Origin: CADEEN01 sp963816315
Lineage (GTDB): Bacteria > Pseudomonadota > Gammaproteobacteria > Burkholderiales > Burkholderiaceae_C
Direction of reading: 5' to 3'
Assembly (NCBI GenBank): GCA_963816315.1
Contig: CAWFJZ010000039.1
Location: 184,996 to 248,995, forward strand
DNA length: 64,000 bases
The notes under the pieces were generated by a model, which was not told the origin of the DNA, did not search any database, and saw only the letters and a program-made list of their open reading frames with translations. Within the stretch, counting starts at the first letter, position 1. The number at the start of each line of letters is the position of its first letter. Of this stretch, positions 10,128-17,880 are shown piece by piece. The position numbers were made by a program, and so were the translations under genes.

Positions 10128-11308
10128 CAAGCGCGGATCAACTGACCCAGTTCGCGGCGCGGCGACGGCCCAGCGACCGCAGCGCCATAGCCGACGCGCG
10201 CCAGCATCTGCACCGTGTTCGTCGCCGGATCGAAACCCAGCAGTCGATGCAAGGCGTCGTACTGCGGTTTGACTTCGACGAACTCTTGCAGCGCTTGCGA
10301 CAGCGGATGCATGTCAACGCCCGCCGCGGTGGCCTGCAAATGCGCGCGCACGTAGGCACGACCGGCGGCCAGCTGCAGGCCGCGCGAGTTGCCCTTCGAC
10401 GCCACCCAGAAATAGCCGCTGCCCGTCTCGAATGCGGCCCAGCGATCCATCACGCGCTCGAAGGCCTTGCTGCCGCGCCGCGGCACTTCGAAGCGGTCGA
10501 ACATGCCCACGGCCGACAGCAGCCGCGGCATGCTGCCCATCAGCGAAATGCCGTCGCGGTTCTTCTCGATCTCATCGGGCCCGATGCGCATCAGATGCGC
10601 CGATTCGAGCCAGGTGCGATCGGTGATGCACTCGGTCTCGTACGACTCGCGGGTGAGCCGGCGCACCTGCGCCATCGGGCCGGCCTCGGTGATGGCACCG
10701 GCGAGCAGACCTCTTTCGGTGGCGGCGCCTTGCCATGCCGCCCACACCGGCGCCGGCACCGAGCGCGTGTTGTCGAACGCGCTCTTGTTGGTGTGGCGGC
10801 GGCGAATCTGTGCAAACAGCGCGTCCTTCGCCAGCGCCGCGTCGCGCTCGACCGCGAGGCGCGCAATCACGCGGTTGCCTGGCAGCTCGCGCGGGCCCGG
10901 CTCGCCAGCCGGGAACGGCTCGACGCGCACACGATAGCCGCGCTCGGCCGCGGCCATGACAGCGAGCTCGATGAAGGCGCCGCAGCCGATCAGGATCTGG
11001 CGGCCATACGGATCGGTTTGCGGCAACAGGCGTTCGCCGTCGCAGGTCATGGCGATTTCGCCTTCGCGCCGCAGATCGGCGATCCACGGCTGACGGTTGT
11101 GCGGGTTGGGTGCAAGCAATCCGTGGGCAAGCATCCAGCGCCGGATCTCGGTGTTGTCGCTCGCCGGCTGCCAGGCTCTGACGGCAGCGCTGGGATAGCC
11201 GGACGCGCAGCCGGCCAGCGGCGCCGCTGCGAGCACGAGGCCGCCGCCTGCCAGTGCGATGAAGCGTCGGCGTGGCACGACGGGCCGGGGAATTGTGGTG
11301 TTGCTCAT
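10127..11308 (-). CDS. Tat-exported nitroreductase-like protein
   Basis: 393-residue protein of the Acg/nitroreductase superfamily (FMN-dependent fold). The N-terminus carries a twin-arginine signal PRRRFIALAGGGLVLAAAPLAGC that ends in a possible lipobox Cys. Blocks LLAPNPHNRQPWIADL and RRRHTNKSAFDNT match the 'nitroreductase family' periplasmic proteins of proteobacteria. The ATG overlaps the stop of the upstream membrane-protein gene (ATGA) and its own stop overlaps the araC start, so it is firmly in this operon. The natural substrate is not known. Confidence 0.75.
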   Translation of the reverse strand: MSNTTIPRPVVPRRRFIALAGGGLVLAAAPLAGCASGYPSAAVRAWQPASDNTEIRRWMLAHGLLAPNPHNRQPWIADLRREGEIAMTCDGERLLPQTDPYGRQILIGCGAFIELAVMAAAERGYRVRVEPFPAGEPGPRELPGNRVIARLAVERDAALAKDALFAQIRRRHTNKSAFDNTRSVPAPVWAAWQGAATERGLLAGAITEAGPMAQVRRLTRESYETECITDRTWLESAHLMRIGPDEIEKNRDGISLMGSMPRLLSAVGMFDRFEVPRRGSKAFERVMDRWAAFETGSGYFWVASKGNSRGLQLAAGRAYVRAHLQATAAGVDMHPLSQALQEFVEVKPQYDALHRLLGFDPATNTVQMLARVGYGAAVAGPSPRRELGQLIRA

Positions 11309-12048
11309 GAGATTTCCTTGGGTGAATGGGATGGGAATGCGCGGGGCATGGCGGGCTGGACGAGCAGCCACCCTCCGAGCGCCCACATCCAAACCGACAG
11401 CGCCGTCACGGCCAGAGCGATCGGCACGTCGATCGGCAGCCCCATCGCGGGCAAGAAGAGCGCGAACAACGACAGCGCGGCAAAGACACCCAACGCCGTC
11501 AGCCAGTACGGCACCGACTTGGCTCGCCAAGCGCCGAGCGCCAACAGCAACACAGCCACCGCGGCGAACAACGCCACGCCGAGCAGCTCGCCGATGCCAC
11601 CGCCATAACTGTTCAACGCCACGAAGACCTGTTCGATTGCGGCCTTGCCCGAGGCATCTGCCGCGGCGTGCGAACGCGACAGCTCCGGCATCACGGTGAG
11701 CCAGCGCAAGATGCCGATGCTGCGTGCCAGCACCGACAGTGCAGCAAACGCGACGACCAAGAGCACCAAGGTTCGGCTGAACCCGCCGAGCAGCCTGTAT
11801 GCCGCCATCGCCAGGGCCGGCAAGAACAGCAGCGAGTAAGCCAGATAGACGCTGTAGCCCGTGGCGACTGCTGCCGCCGATGTGCGGATCGCCGTCAACT
11901 GCGTCGCCGCCGGTGCGTCTAGCGAGCCGGGCCAGCCGATGGCGGGGCCGAGAATTGGAAACGGCGCGAGCGACATCAGGCCGGTGAAGATCAACACCGT
12001 GCCGCTGGCGATGCTCGCGGCGCGCGTGTGTGTGGTGGTTGTGTTCAT
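11305..12048 (-). CDS. DUF4386-like integral membrane protein
   Basis: 247 residues with about six hydrophobic segments, N-terminus MNTTTTHTRAASIASGTVLIF. The organisation, with segments such as YSVYLAYSLLFLPALAMAAYR and the Ser/Gly-rich loop NSYGGGIGELLGVALF, resembles DUF4386-type proteins, for which no function is established. Its stop overlaps the nitroreductase start by 4 bp. Gene order suggests it works with the neighbouring oxidoreductases. Confidence 0.6.
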   Translation of the reverse strand: MNTTTTHTRAASIASGTVLIFTGLMSLAPFPILGPAIGWPGSLDAPAATQLTAIRTSAAAVATGYSVYLAYSLLFLPALAMAAYRLLGGFSRTLVLLVVAFAALSVLARSIGILRWLTVMPELSRSHAAADASGKAAIEQVFVALNSYGGGIGELLGVALFAAVAVLLLALGAWRAKSVPYWLTALGVFAALSLFALFLPAMGLPIDVPIALAVTALSVWMWALGGWLLVQPAMPRAFPSHSPKEIS

Positions 12049-12087
12049 GAATCCTTGCGAGGTGAAGTGATGGAACGCCGGTGGCGC

Positions 12088-13066
12088 TCAATCGCGTGAA
12101 TCGAGCAACCCCAGTCGGCGCAGCGCTGCCGTGGCCGCTTCCTCCAACCGGGTGTGCGGTTCGGCGCCGATCAGGCCGACGAGCTTGGTGTTGTCCAACG
12201 TGTGCGCGGTCTGCCACAGGTAGCGCAGCGAGAGCAGCGCTGCCCATGTCGGCACGACGAGCGCACCGATGCGAATGACGGGCCATGGCAGCTGCTTGAA
12301 CTTCAGTGGTGATGCCGCCCTCACCCACTGCTGCGTGCGCGCGATCGGGGTCAACGCGCTCAACCAGTCCTGCCCGGTCAGGCTGTGGCCGGCAAAGTGC
12401 AGCACCTCGTAGCTCGGCAGCACGGCACGCTGCTGCGCCACGGCGACGAACGCTCGCGCGAGATCGGGCACGTAGGCCCAGGCGCCGAGCACGTTTCGTT
12501 CACCCAGGTAGGTGAGGTCGCCCTTGCGGATGTTCTTGACCATGACCTGATCGAAGACCGCGCCCTTGCCCGCACCGAAGAAGTTGCCCGCGCGGATGAC
12601 CACGGCGCGAACGCCAGATCCTCGGACGCACAATTCCATGGCGACTCTGACTTGGCCCATGACGGTCTGCGCCAGCTGCGGCGTGTCTTCGTTCAACATG
12701 CTGGGCATGCCTTCGCCGAAGTTATAGACGTTGCCGGGAAACATGAGCGTGGCGTGCAGCGCGCGGGTCAAGGCGAGTGCGGCTTCCATCAGAGCCAGAC
12801 CTTGCGCCTGCCACGCCGCAGTCGTGTAGGCCGGATTGAGCGCGTTGACGACGACATGAGCGCCCTTGGCCTGCACGGCGAGTACGTCGATGTCGTTCAG
12901 CTCGGCGGCGATCCAGCGAATCCGCTTCGCCGGATGTCCTTCCGTTGGTACGGCGGCGTTAGGCCGAATCTGCGCCAGGACATTCCATCCTCGCATCGGC
13001 AAAAGCCTGGGCTGCGGCCAAACCAAAGCGGCCGCGAGCGCCGAGGATCAGCACGGTCTGCTGCAT
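12088..13066 (-). CDS. NAD-dependent epimerase/dehydratase (one frameshift near the start)
   Basis: Short-chain dehydrogenase-like nucleotide-sugar epimerase fold. The true start is the ATG at 13066, giving MQQTVLILGARGRFGLAAAQ with the Rossmann motif GARGRFG at about 9-15. After FADA one extra base near 12988 shifts the frame; reading resumes as GWNVLAQIRP. The rest shows NALNPAYTTAAWQAQ, PGNVYNFGEG (YxxxK-type region modified) and IRAGNFFGAGKG, as in 'NAD-dependent epimerase' proteins that act on small carbonyls as often as sugars. It lies 32 bp after mipA-like and 39 bp before the DUF4386-like gene, in one operon. Confidence 0.75.
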
Positions 13067-13098
13067 GGTTTGCTTTCGAGTGCGTGGGTGATGCCTCC

Positions 13099-13923
13099 TC
13101 AGAAGCTGCGCCCCACGGCCAGCACCAAGCTGCTTTGATTGCGACTGCCGCGCAACCCGACGATGGGGCTGTCGGCGGCGTCGCCGACGAGGCGCGCCGC
13201 TTGCACCCGGCCGATCAACAGCCAGTCTTTCGACACCTCGTACGACGCGCCCAGCGCGAGCCCGACCTCATCAGCGCCGCGGTCGCCGACATAGCGCGGC
13301 AGGCCGGAGCGCGTGGCATTGTTCGCATCGACATCGAAATAGGTGCGCTGGTATTTGGCCGACGCCACGCCCAGATGCGTGCTCACGTTCAAGCGCAAGC
13401 CTGCTGCCGCTTGCCACTGGTAGCCCAGACTCGTCTGCGCATGGGCGCCGGCCTTGCCGCCCTGCAACTCCACACCGGCGGTGAGGCTGTCGCTGGCATC
13501 GACGAGGCCACGCCAGCTGTACTCACCGAAGACGCCAGCGCCCGCGCTGGCATCGATTGGACGCAGGCGCTTGATCACGGCGTCAGCCACGTCGTCGTCG
13601 CGCGCCGAGCGCAGGCTGAGCACGGGTCCCACGGCCCACGGCGAACCCGCGGGCAGCAGATTCCACTGCGCGCTGTTGCCCAGCAGGCGCAGTGTCGTCG
13701 AGCCGATGGCGAACCTGCCGATCAAGGCCGGCACGGCGCTGCGGTCCGACGAGCCCTCGAACTCGGGCACCACCGCCACGCCCAGCGCCAGGAAGTTGGG
13801 CGGCGCTTGTTTGTCGCTTTGCGCCCAGGCGGACGTGGTGCCGCATGTCAAAACAGCGCCTGCGAGCAGCGCCGCGATGGCCGTCGAGCCGGTGAAGGAA
13901 AGGTGTGAAGCGGGTCTCGTCAT
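13099..13923 (-). CDS. MipA/OmpV family outer-membrane protein
   Basis: 274-residue beta-barrel with a signal peptide ending GTTSAWAQ. The stretch FLALGVAVVPEFEGSSDRSAVPALIGRF is the hallmark of the family (scaffolding MipA and OmpV porin-like proteins), and the C-terminus ends in Phe (LAVGRSF), as usual for barrel insertion. First gene of the operon running to araC, divergent from the LysR gene at 14061. In related operons such barrels are induced by small xenobiotics through the linked LysR regulator; here that is inference. Confidence 0.82.
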   Translation of the reverse strand: MTRPASHLSFTGSTAIAALLAGAVLTCGTTSAWAQSDKQAPPNFLALGVAVVPEFEGSSDRSAVPALIGRFAIGSTTLRLLGNSAQWNLLPAGSPWAVGPVLSLRSARDDDVADAVIKRLRPIDASAGAGVFGEYSWRGLVDASDSLTAGVELQGGKAGAHAQTSLGYQWQAAAGLRLNVSTHLGVASAKYQRTYFDVDANNATRSGLPRYVGDRGADEVGLALGASYEVSKDWLLIGRVQAARLVGDAADSPIVGLRGSRNQSSLVLAVGRSF

Positions 13924-13927
13924 GGAT

Positions 13928-13962
13928 TTCACTTTCAAGGTGGTGGGGATTTCGAAAGTGAA
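13928..13962. promoter_or_regulatory. Inverted repeat between mipA-like and lysR genes
   Basis: Perfect 9-bp arms TTCACTTTC (13928-13936) and GAAAGTGAA (13954-13962), 17 bp apart, just upstream of the mipA-like ATG at 13923. It could be an operator for the divergent LysR protein or for the AraC protein at the operon end, or a 5'-leader hairpin. A second dyad GCATG-GGGTA-CATGC lies nearby at about 14003-14017. Confidence 0.35.
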
Positions 13963-14060
13963 TTCTGTGGAGCCGATCGGCGCGCGGGAACACGCTCGGC
14001 CGCATGGGGTACATGCAAAAATCAACCAATGCGCGCCGCTGTGTCATGTTCTGATTGCTC

Positions 14061-14969
14061 ATGCTGAACGACTGGAACCTGTTGCGATCGTTTGTTGCGG
14101 TGGTGGAAACCGGCTCGCTCAGCCAAGCTGCTGCGCAGTTGGACATCACACAACCGAGCATCAGCCGGCACATGCGCGAGCTGGAGCGGCTGCTCGGCGA
14201 GACGCTGTTCGACCGTCGCCCCAGCGGCATGGTGGCGTTGGGCCGTGCGATGGCGCTGTACGACACGGTGCGCGGCATGCAGGATCTGGCGCGCAAAGCC
14301 GAGGGCCTGATGGGCGACGCGCCGCAAGCCATTACCGGCCTGGTGCGCATCACCACCAGCGTGCCGTTCGCCGTGCACGTGCTGCCGCCTTGGCTGGCGA
14401 GCCTGATGCACGAAGAGCCCGAGCTGGAGATCGAGCTGCGCGCGACGCAGGAGATCGAAAACCTGTTGCGCCGCGATGCCGACATTGCCGTTCGCTTCGC
14501 CCGCCCGCTTCAAGACGGCGTGATTGCGCAGCGCATCGGTGTCGTCTTTGTGGGTCTGTACGTCAGCAGCGAGTACCGCGAGCGCTTCGGCGTGCCCGCA
14601 ACGTTGCAGGAAGCCACGTCACACCTGTTGATCGGCGGCAGCGATATTCCGACCCGCATGGGCCCGAGCGGCGCGCAACTGCCGCGCGACATCAACTTTC
14701 GTTTCCGCACCGAGTCGGAGCTGGCCCGCCTGACGGCGGTCGAGGCGGGCATGGGCATCGGCCCGGTACTGGTCAACATAGCGCAGACAAGGCCGAATCT
14801 GCACCGCGTGCTCGCCGACCAGGTGAGCATTGCATTGGAGATTTGGCTGTGCGGGCACGACGACCTTCGCCGCAGCGCGCGCCTTCGGCGCGTCTATGAC
14901 TACTTGTGCGAACGGCTCATCGCCCAGTTCGGCGGCGCTGCCGATGAGCAGGCAAGTCCACGGCCTTGA
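14061..14969 (+). CDS. LysR family transcriptional regulator
   Basis: 302-residue LysR protein. The N-terminal winged helix LLRSFVAVVETGSLSQAAAQ with the recognition part LDITQPSISRHMRELERLLG is canonical, and the substrate-binding domain follows (VRITTSVPFAVHVLPPWLAS). The ATG at 14061 matches the family N-terminus MLNDWNLLRSF; a TTG six bases earlier is possible. It is divergent from the mipA-like operon, the usual geometry for a LysR protein and its target. Confidence 0.88.
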   Translation: MLNDWNLLRSFVAVVETGSLSQAAAQLDITQPSISRHMRELERLLGETLFDRRPSGMVALGRAMALYDTVRGMQDLARKAEGLMGDAPQAITGLVRITTSVPFAVHVLPPWLASLMHEEPELEIELRATQEIENLLRRDADIAVRFARPLQDGVIAQRIGVVFVGLYVSSEYRERFGVPATLQEATSHLLIGGSDIPTRMGPSGAQLPRDINFRFRTESELARLTAVEAGMGIGPVLVNIAQTRPNLHRVLADQVSIALEIWLCGHDDLRRSARLRRVYDYLCERLIAQFGGAADEQASPRP

Positions 14970-14993
14970 ACTCGCTCGGCGATCGGGCAGGGT

Positions 14994-16415
14994 TTAGCGG
15001 CCGGTGGCGCGGGAAGCGGAGGTTGCCAAGCGCAACCGCACCGCCAGACCGCGCGCATCAGGCCCGTCGAACAGCTCGAGACTTGCGCCGTGACGGTCTG
15101 CCACGGACTTGGCAATGGCCAGCCCCAATCCGCTGCCCGGCTGATCCTGCCCTGGCGCGCGATAGAAGCGGTCGAACACCCGCGCGCGCAACTCGGGCGC
15201 GATGCCGGGGCCTTCGTCGGTCACCTGGAGCTGCACCGTGTCGTGTTCGCGATGCACGCGCACGCGCACCGTACTGCCGGCCGGCGAGTACTTGATCGCG
15301 TTGCCGACCAGGTTGTCGATCAGCATGCGCAGCGACTCTTCATCGCCTTGCACGAGCGATCCGGGTTGCGACTCCAGTTCGAGTTCGACGCCTTTAGTCT
15401 TCGCCACCGATGCCAGCGGCGCCAGCGCGTCCTGAACCAGGGCCCCGATATCGACGTTCGTCAACGCGCGACGCGGTGGCGCCGCGTCACTGCGGGTCAG
15501 CGCGAGCAGTTGCACCACCAGCCGTCCGGCGCGGGCGTTGCTTCTGAGCAAGCCGTCGAGCAGCTCGCGGTCTTCGACGCCCAGCTTTCTCTCCTGCAAG
15601 GCTTCGGCATTGACCTGCATTGCCGCGATCGGCGTTCTCAGCTCGTGTGCGGCGTCAGCGATGAAGCTGCGCTCGCGCTCACGCGACAGGCGCAAGCGGT
15701 CAAGCAGTTGATCAACAGCGCGCGTCAGCGGGCTCAGTTCGCGATGCTTGGGCGTGAATCGCAGAGGCGACAGGTCGTCAGGGCCGCGCAACGCGATCTC
15801 GCTCGACACGCGCGCCCAGGGCCGCAACGCGAAACGAACCGACCACCAAGCCGGTAGCAGCAGCAGCGGCAGCGATATCAGCAGTGGCGTCACCAACCAA
15901 GCCCTCGACCACGGTGAGAGGCCGAACGCCTCGGCCGATGCCGGTGTCACCGCGGCAAAGCGCCATTGCTTGTCCACCGAGTCTTCGGCATAGCTGCGCC
16001 AGGGCAAGCCATTGACCACGACGTCCACCATGGCCCCGGTGGTTTCGAGCTTGAAGTCGGCCTGTGCGTCGCTGCTCTGGTAAACCAGTTGGCCGTTGCG
16101 CCACAGATAGAAGCGCGGCAATTGCAGCGCATGCAATGCGCTGTCGGGCGCCACGGTCGAGCGCTGAAACGTGTCGATGCGTTGCAGCGATTGGCGCAGT
16201 TGCTCGGGCTGGGATTCGAGCGCGGCGGCGATTTGCAGCACCACGCTTGCGCCCAGGCGCATTTGCTCCAGATCGTCGTCACTGGCCTGGGAGCTGAGCT
16301 CCATCGCGGCCAAACCCGCCAGCGCCGACCACAGCAAGGCCGCGGTGGCCATCTGGGCCAGCACCAGCCGGCGCACCAGAGAGGGTTGCAGCCAGCGCCG
16401 CAGTGCGGCCTTCAT
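14994..16415 (-). CDS. Two-component sensor histidine kinase (QseC/TctE-like)
   Basis: 473-residue inner-membrane kinase. A transmembrane segment (LVLAQMATAALLWSALAGLAA) precedes a periplasmic sensor domain, a second segment (LLISLPLLLLPAWWSVRFALR) precedes the HAMP-like region, then come the H-box AAHELRTPIAAMQ near residue 256, the N-box NLVGNAIKYSP and the G boxes DEGPGIAP and GSGLGLAI. The layout is that of QseC/PmrB/TctE kinases. Its start overlaps the response-regulator stop (ATGA). Signal not readable from sequence; the neighbouring outer-membrane barrel may be a target. Confidence 0.9.
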   Translation of the reverse strand: MKAALRRWLQPSLVRRLVLAQMATAALLWSALAGLAAMELSSQASDDDLEQMRLGASVVLQIAAALESQPEQLRQSLQRIDTFQRSTVAPDSALHALQLPRFYLWRNGQLVYQSSDAQADFKLETTGAMVDVVVNGLPWRSYAEDSVDKQWRFAAVTPASAEAFGLSPWSRAWLVTPLLISLPLLLLPAWWSVRFALRPWARVSSEIALRGPDDLSPLRFTPKHRELSPLTRAVDQLLDRLRLSRERERSFIADAAHELRTPIAAMQVNAEALQERKLGVEDRELLDGLLRSNARAGRLVVQLLALTRSDAAPPRRALTNVDIGALVQDALAPLASVAKTKGVELELESQPGSLVQGDEESLRMLIDNLVGNAIKYSPAGSTVRVRVHREHDTVQLQVTDEGPGIAPELRARVFDRFYRAPGQDQPGSGLGLAIAKSVADRHGASLELFDGPDARGLAVRLRLATSASRATGR

Positions 16416-17095
16416 GGCTGCAATCCATTCGAGCTGGGGCTGCGGTCGATCACGTAGCCGACGCCGCGAACCGTGCGCACGTAGCCGTTGCCGATCTTCT
16501 TGCGCAGGTTGGAGATGTGCACGTCGAGCACATTGCTCTCGTTGTTCAAGCCGCCCGGCAGCACCTGTTCTTCGAGCACGCGCCGCGTGACCACGCGGTC
16601 GGCGCGCTTGACCAGCGTGCAAAGCAGCAGGAACTCGCTGCGCGAAAGCTCGACCGCTGCGCCATCGACGCTGGTGCGCATCGTCGCCTCATGCAGCACC
16701 AGGCCGCGCAGTTCCAGCGCGTCGCCATCGAAGCCGAAGCTGCGCCGCGCCAGCGCGCGGATGCGTGACAAGAGTTCGGCCAGCGCGAAGGGTTTGACGA
16801 GGTAGTCGTCGGCGCCGCCGTCCAGGCCGGCCAGCCGATCGTCGAGCGCGTCACGCGCGGTGAGCACGAGCACCGGCAGGGTCTTGCGGTCTTGACGCAG
16901 GCGTTTGAGCAGGGTCAGGCCATCGCCATCGGGCAGGCCGAGGTCGAGCAGCACGAGGTCGGTGAGGCTGTCTTCGAGTTCGTGCGTGGCCTCATCGAGC
17001 CGGCGCACCCAGATCACGCTGAAACCTTGATCGACGAGCGCGATGCGCACGCCGCTGCCGAGTTCGGGATCGTCTTCCACCAGCAGGATGTTCAT
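16412..17095 (-). CDS. OmpR-family response regulator (QseB/TctD-like)
   Basis: 227 residues: receiver domain with the acidic pair at EDDPE, the phospho-acceptor Asp near 51 in LLDLGLPDGDG, Thr in LVLTARDALDD and Lys in DYLVKPFALAE, then a winged-helix DNA-binding domain ending VRTVRGVGYVID. It forms an operon with the kinase downstream and is divergent from the barrel gene at 17270. The start is the ATG at 17095 (MNILLVEDDPE). Confidence 0.92.
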   Translation of the reverse strand: MNILLVEDDPELGSGVRIALVDQGFSVIWVRRLDEATHELEDSLTDLVLLDLGLPDGDGLTLLKRLRQDRKTLPVLVLTARDALDDRLAGLDGGADDYLVKPFALAELLSRIRALARRSFGFDGDALELRGLVLHEATMRTSVDGAAVELSRSEFLLLCTLVKRADRVVTRRVLEEQVLPGGLNNESNVLDVHISNLRKKIGNGYVRTVRGVGYVIDRSPSSNGLQP

Positions 17096-17269
17096 GGATG
17101 TGTATTGGAGCGCAGCGAGCTAAAGAAAGCATGAAGCCGCGTCTTCAGGAACCCTTCACTTGTTCTTTGGATTCGGTTCAGGGCCGCTGACGACAGTGCA
17201 TTCACTCGCTGCCCATCTCGATCACTCGGCAGCTTGTCCAGCGATCAACAACCGAAGCAAGGAATTCTC

Positions 17270-17855
17270 GTGAAGCACCGCAGTAACTCTCTGATCGCCG
17301 CCGTCGCCCTGGCGGCAGCTTCCTTCGGCGCCCACGCGGCCAAGGCCGACGACATCGCTGGGCCCTACGTTGGCGCCTCATTGGGAGCGAGCTACTTTGA
17401 CACCCAGGGTGTCGCGGCATTGCCGGTGGGCAGCGACAAGGGGGGCGCGGCGGCCAGGGTCTATGGCGGCTACCAATTGAGCGAGAACTTTGGCGTGCAA
17501 GTGGGTTGGGTCACCCTCAGACGTCTCGAGGCCAACTACGTCGGCTCCGTCGGGACGATCAAACAAACCGCGTCGGGCCGTAGTCTGTACGTCGCCGGCA
17601 CAGGGCGCCTGCCGCTGGGTGAGTCTTTCGCCCTCACCGGCAAGGCAGGCATCTCATTCGGCAAGGCCAGTGGCACGAATTCGTTGAGCGCCGCGGATTC
17701 ACTGATCGGCAGCAAGCGGTCGCTGATGGTGGGCGTCGGCGGCGAGTACCGCTCAATCGCAGCGTGGCGTTGACGGTGGACTACGAGCGCTACGGCAAGT
17801 TGTCGAACAAGCTGAGGCAGCCGCCTTGTTCGCCGGCGCACGGCTCAGCTTCTGA
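17270..17855 (+). CDS. OmpA-like outer-membrane beta-barrel protein (two frameshifts at the 3' end)
   Basis: Small eight-strand-type barrel. GTG start with AAGGA just upstream; signal peptide AAVALAAASFGAHAAKADD, then PYVGASLGASYFDT and YQLSENFGVQVGWVTL, typical of OmpA/OmpX-like barrels. The frame breaks near 17755 after GEYRSI; one base later it reads RSVALTVDYERYGKLSNK, and after another shift near 17813 it ends in EAAALFAGARLSF and a stop at 17855. A barrel strand and terminal Phe are thus recovered, so the breaks are probably errors. Divergent from the two-component genes, which may regulate it. Confidence 0.7.
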
Positions 17856-17880
17856 CCACACACGCAAATTTGGAGACTCC

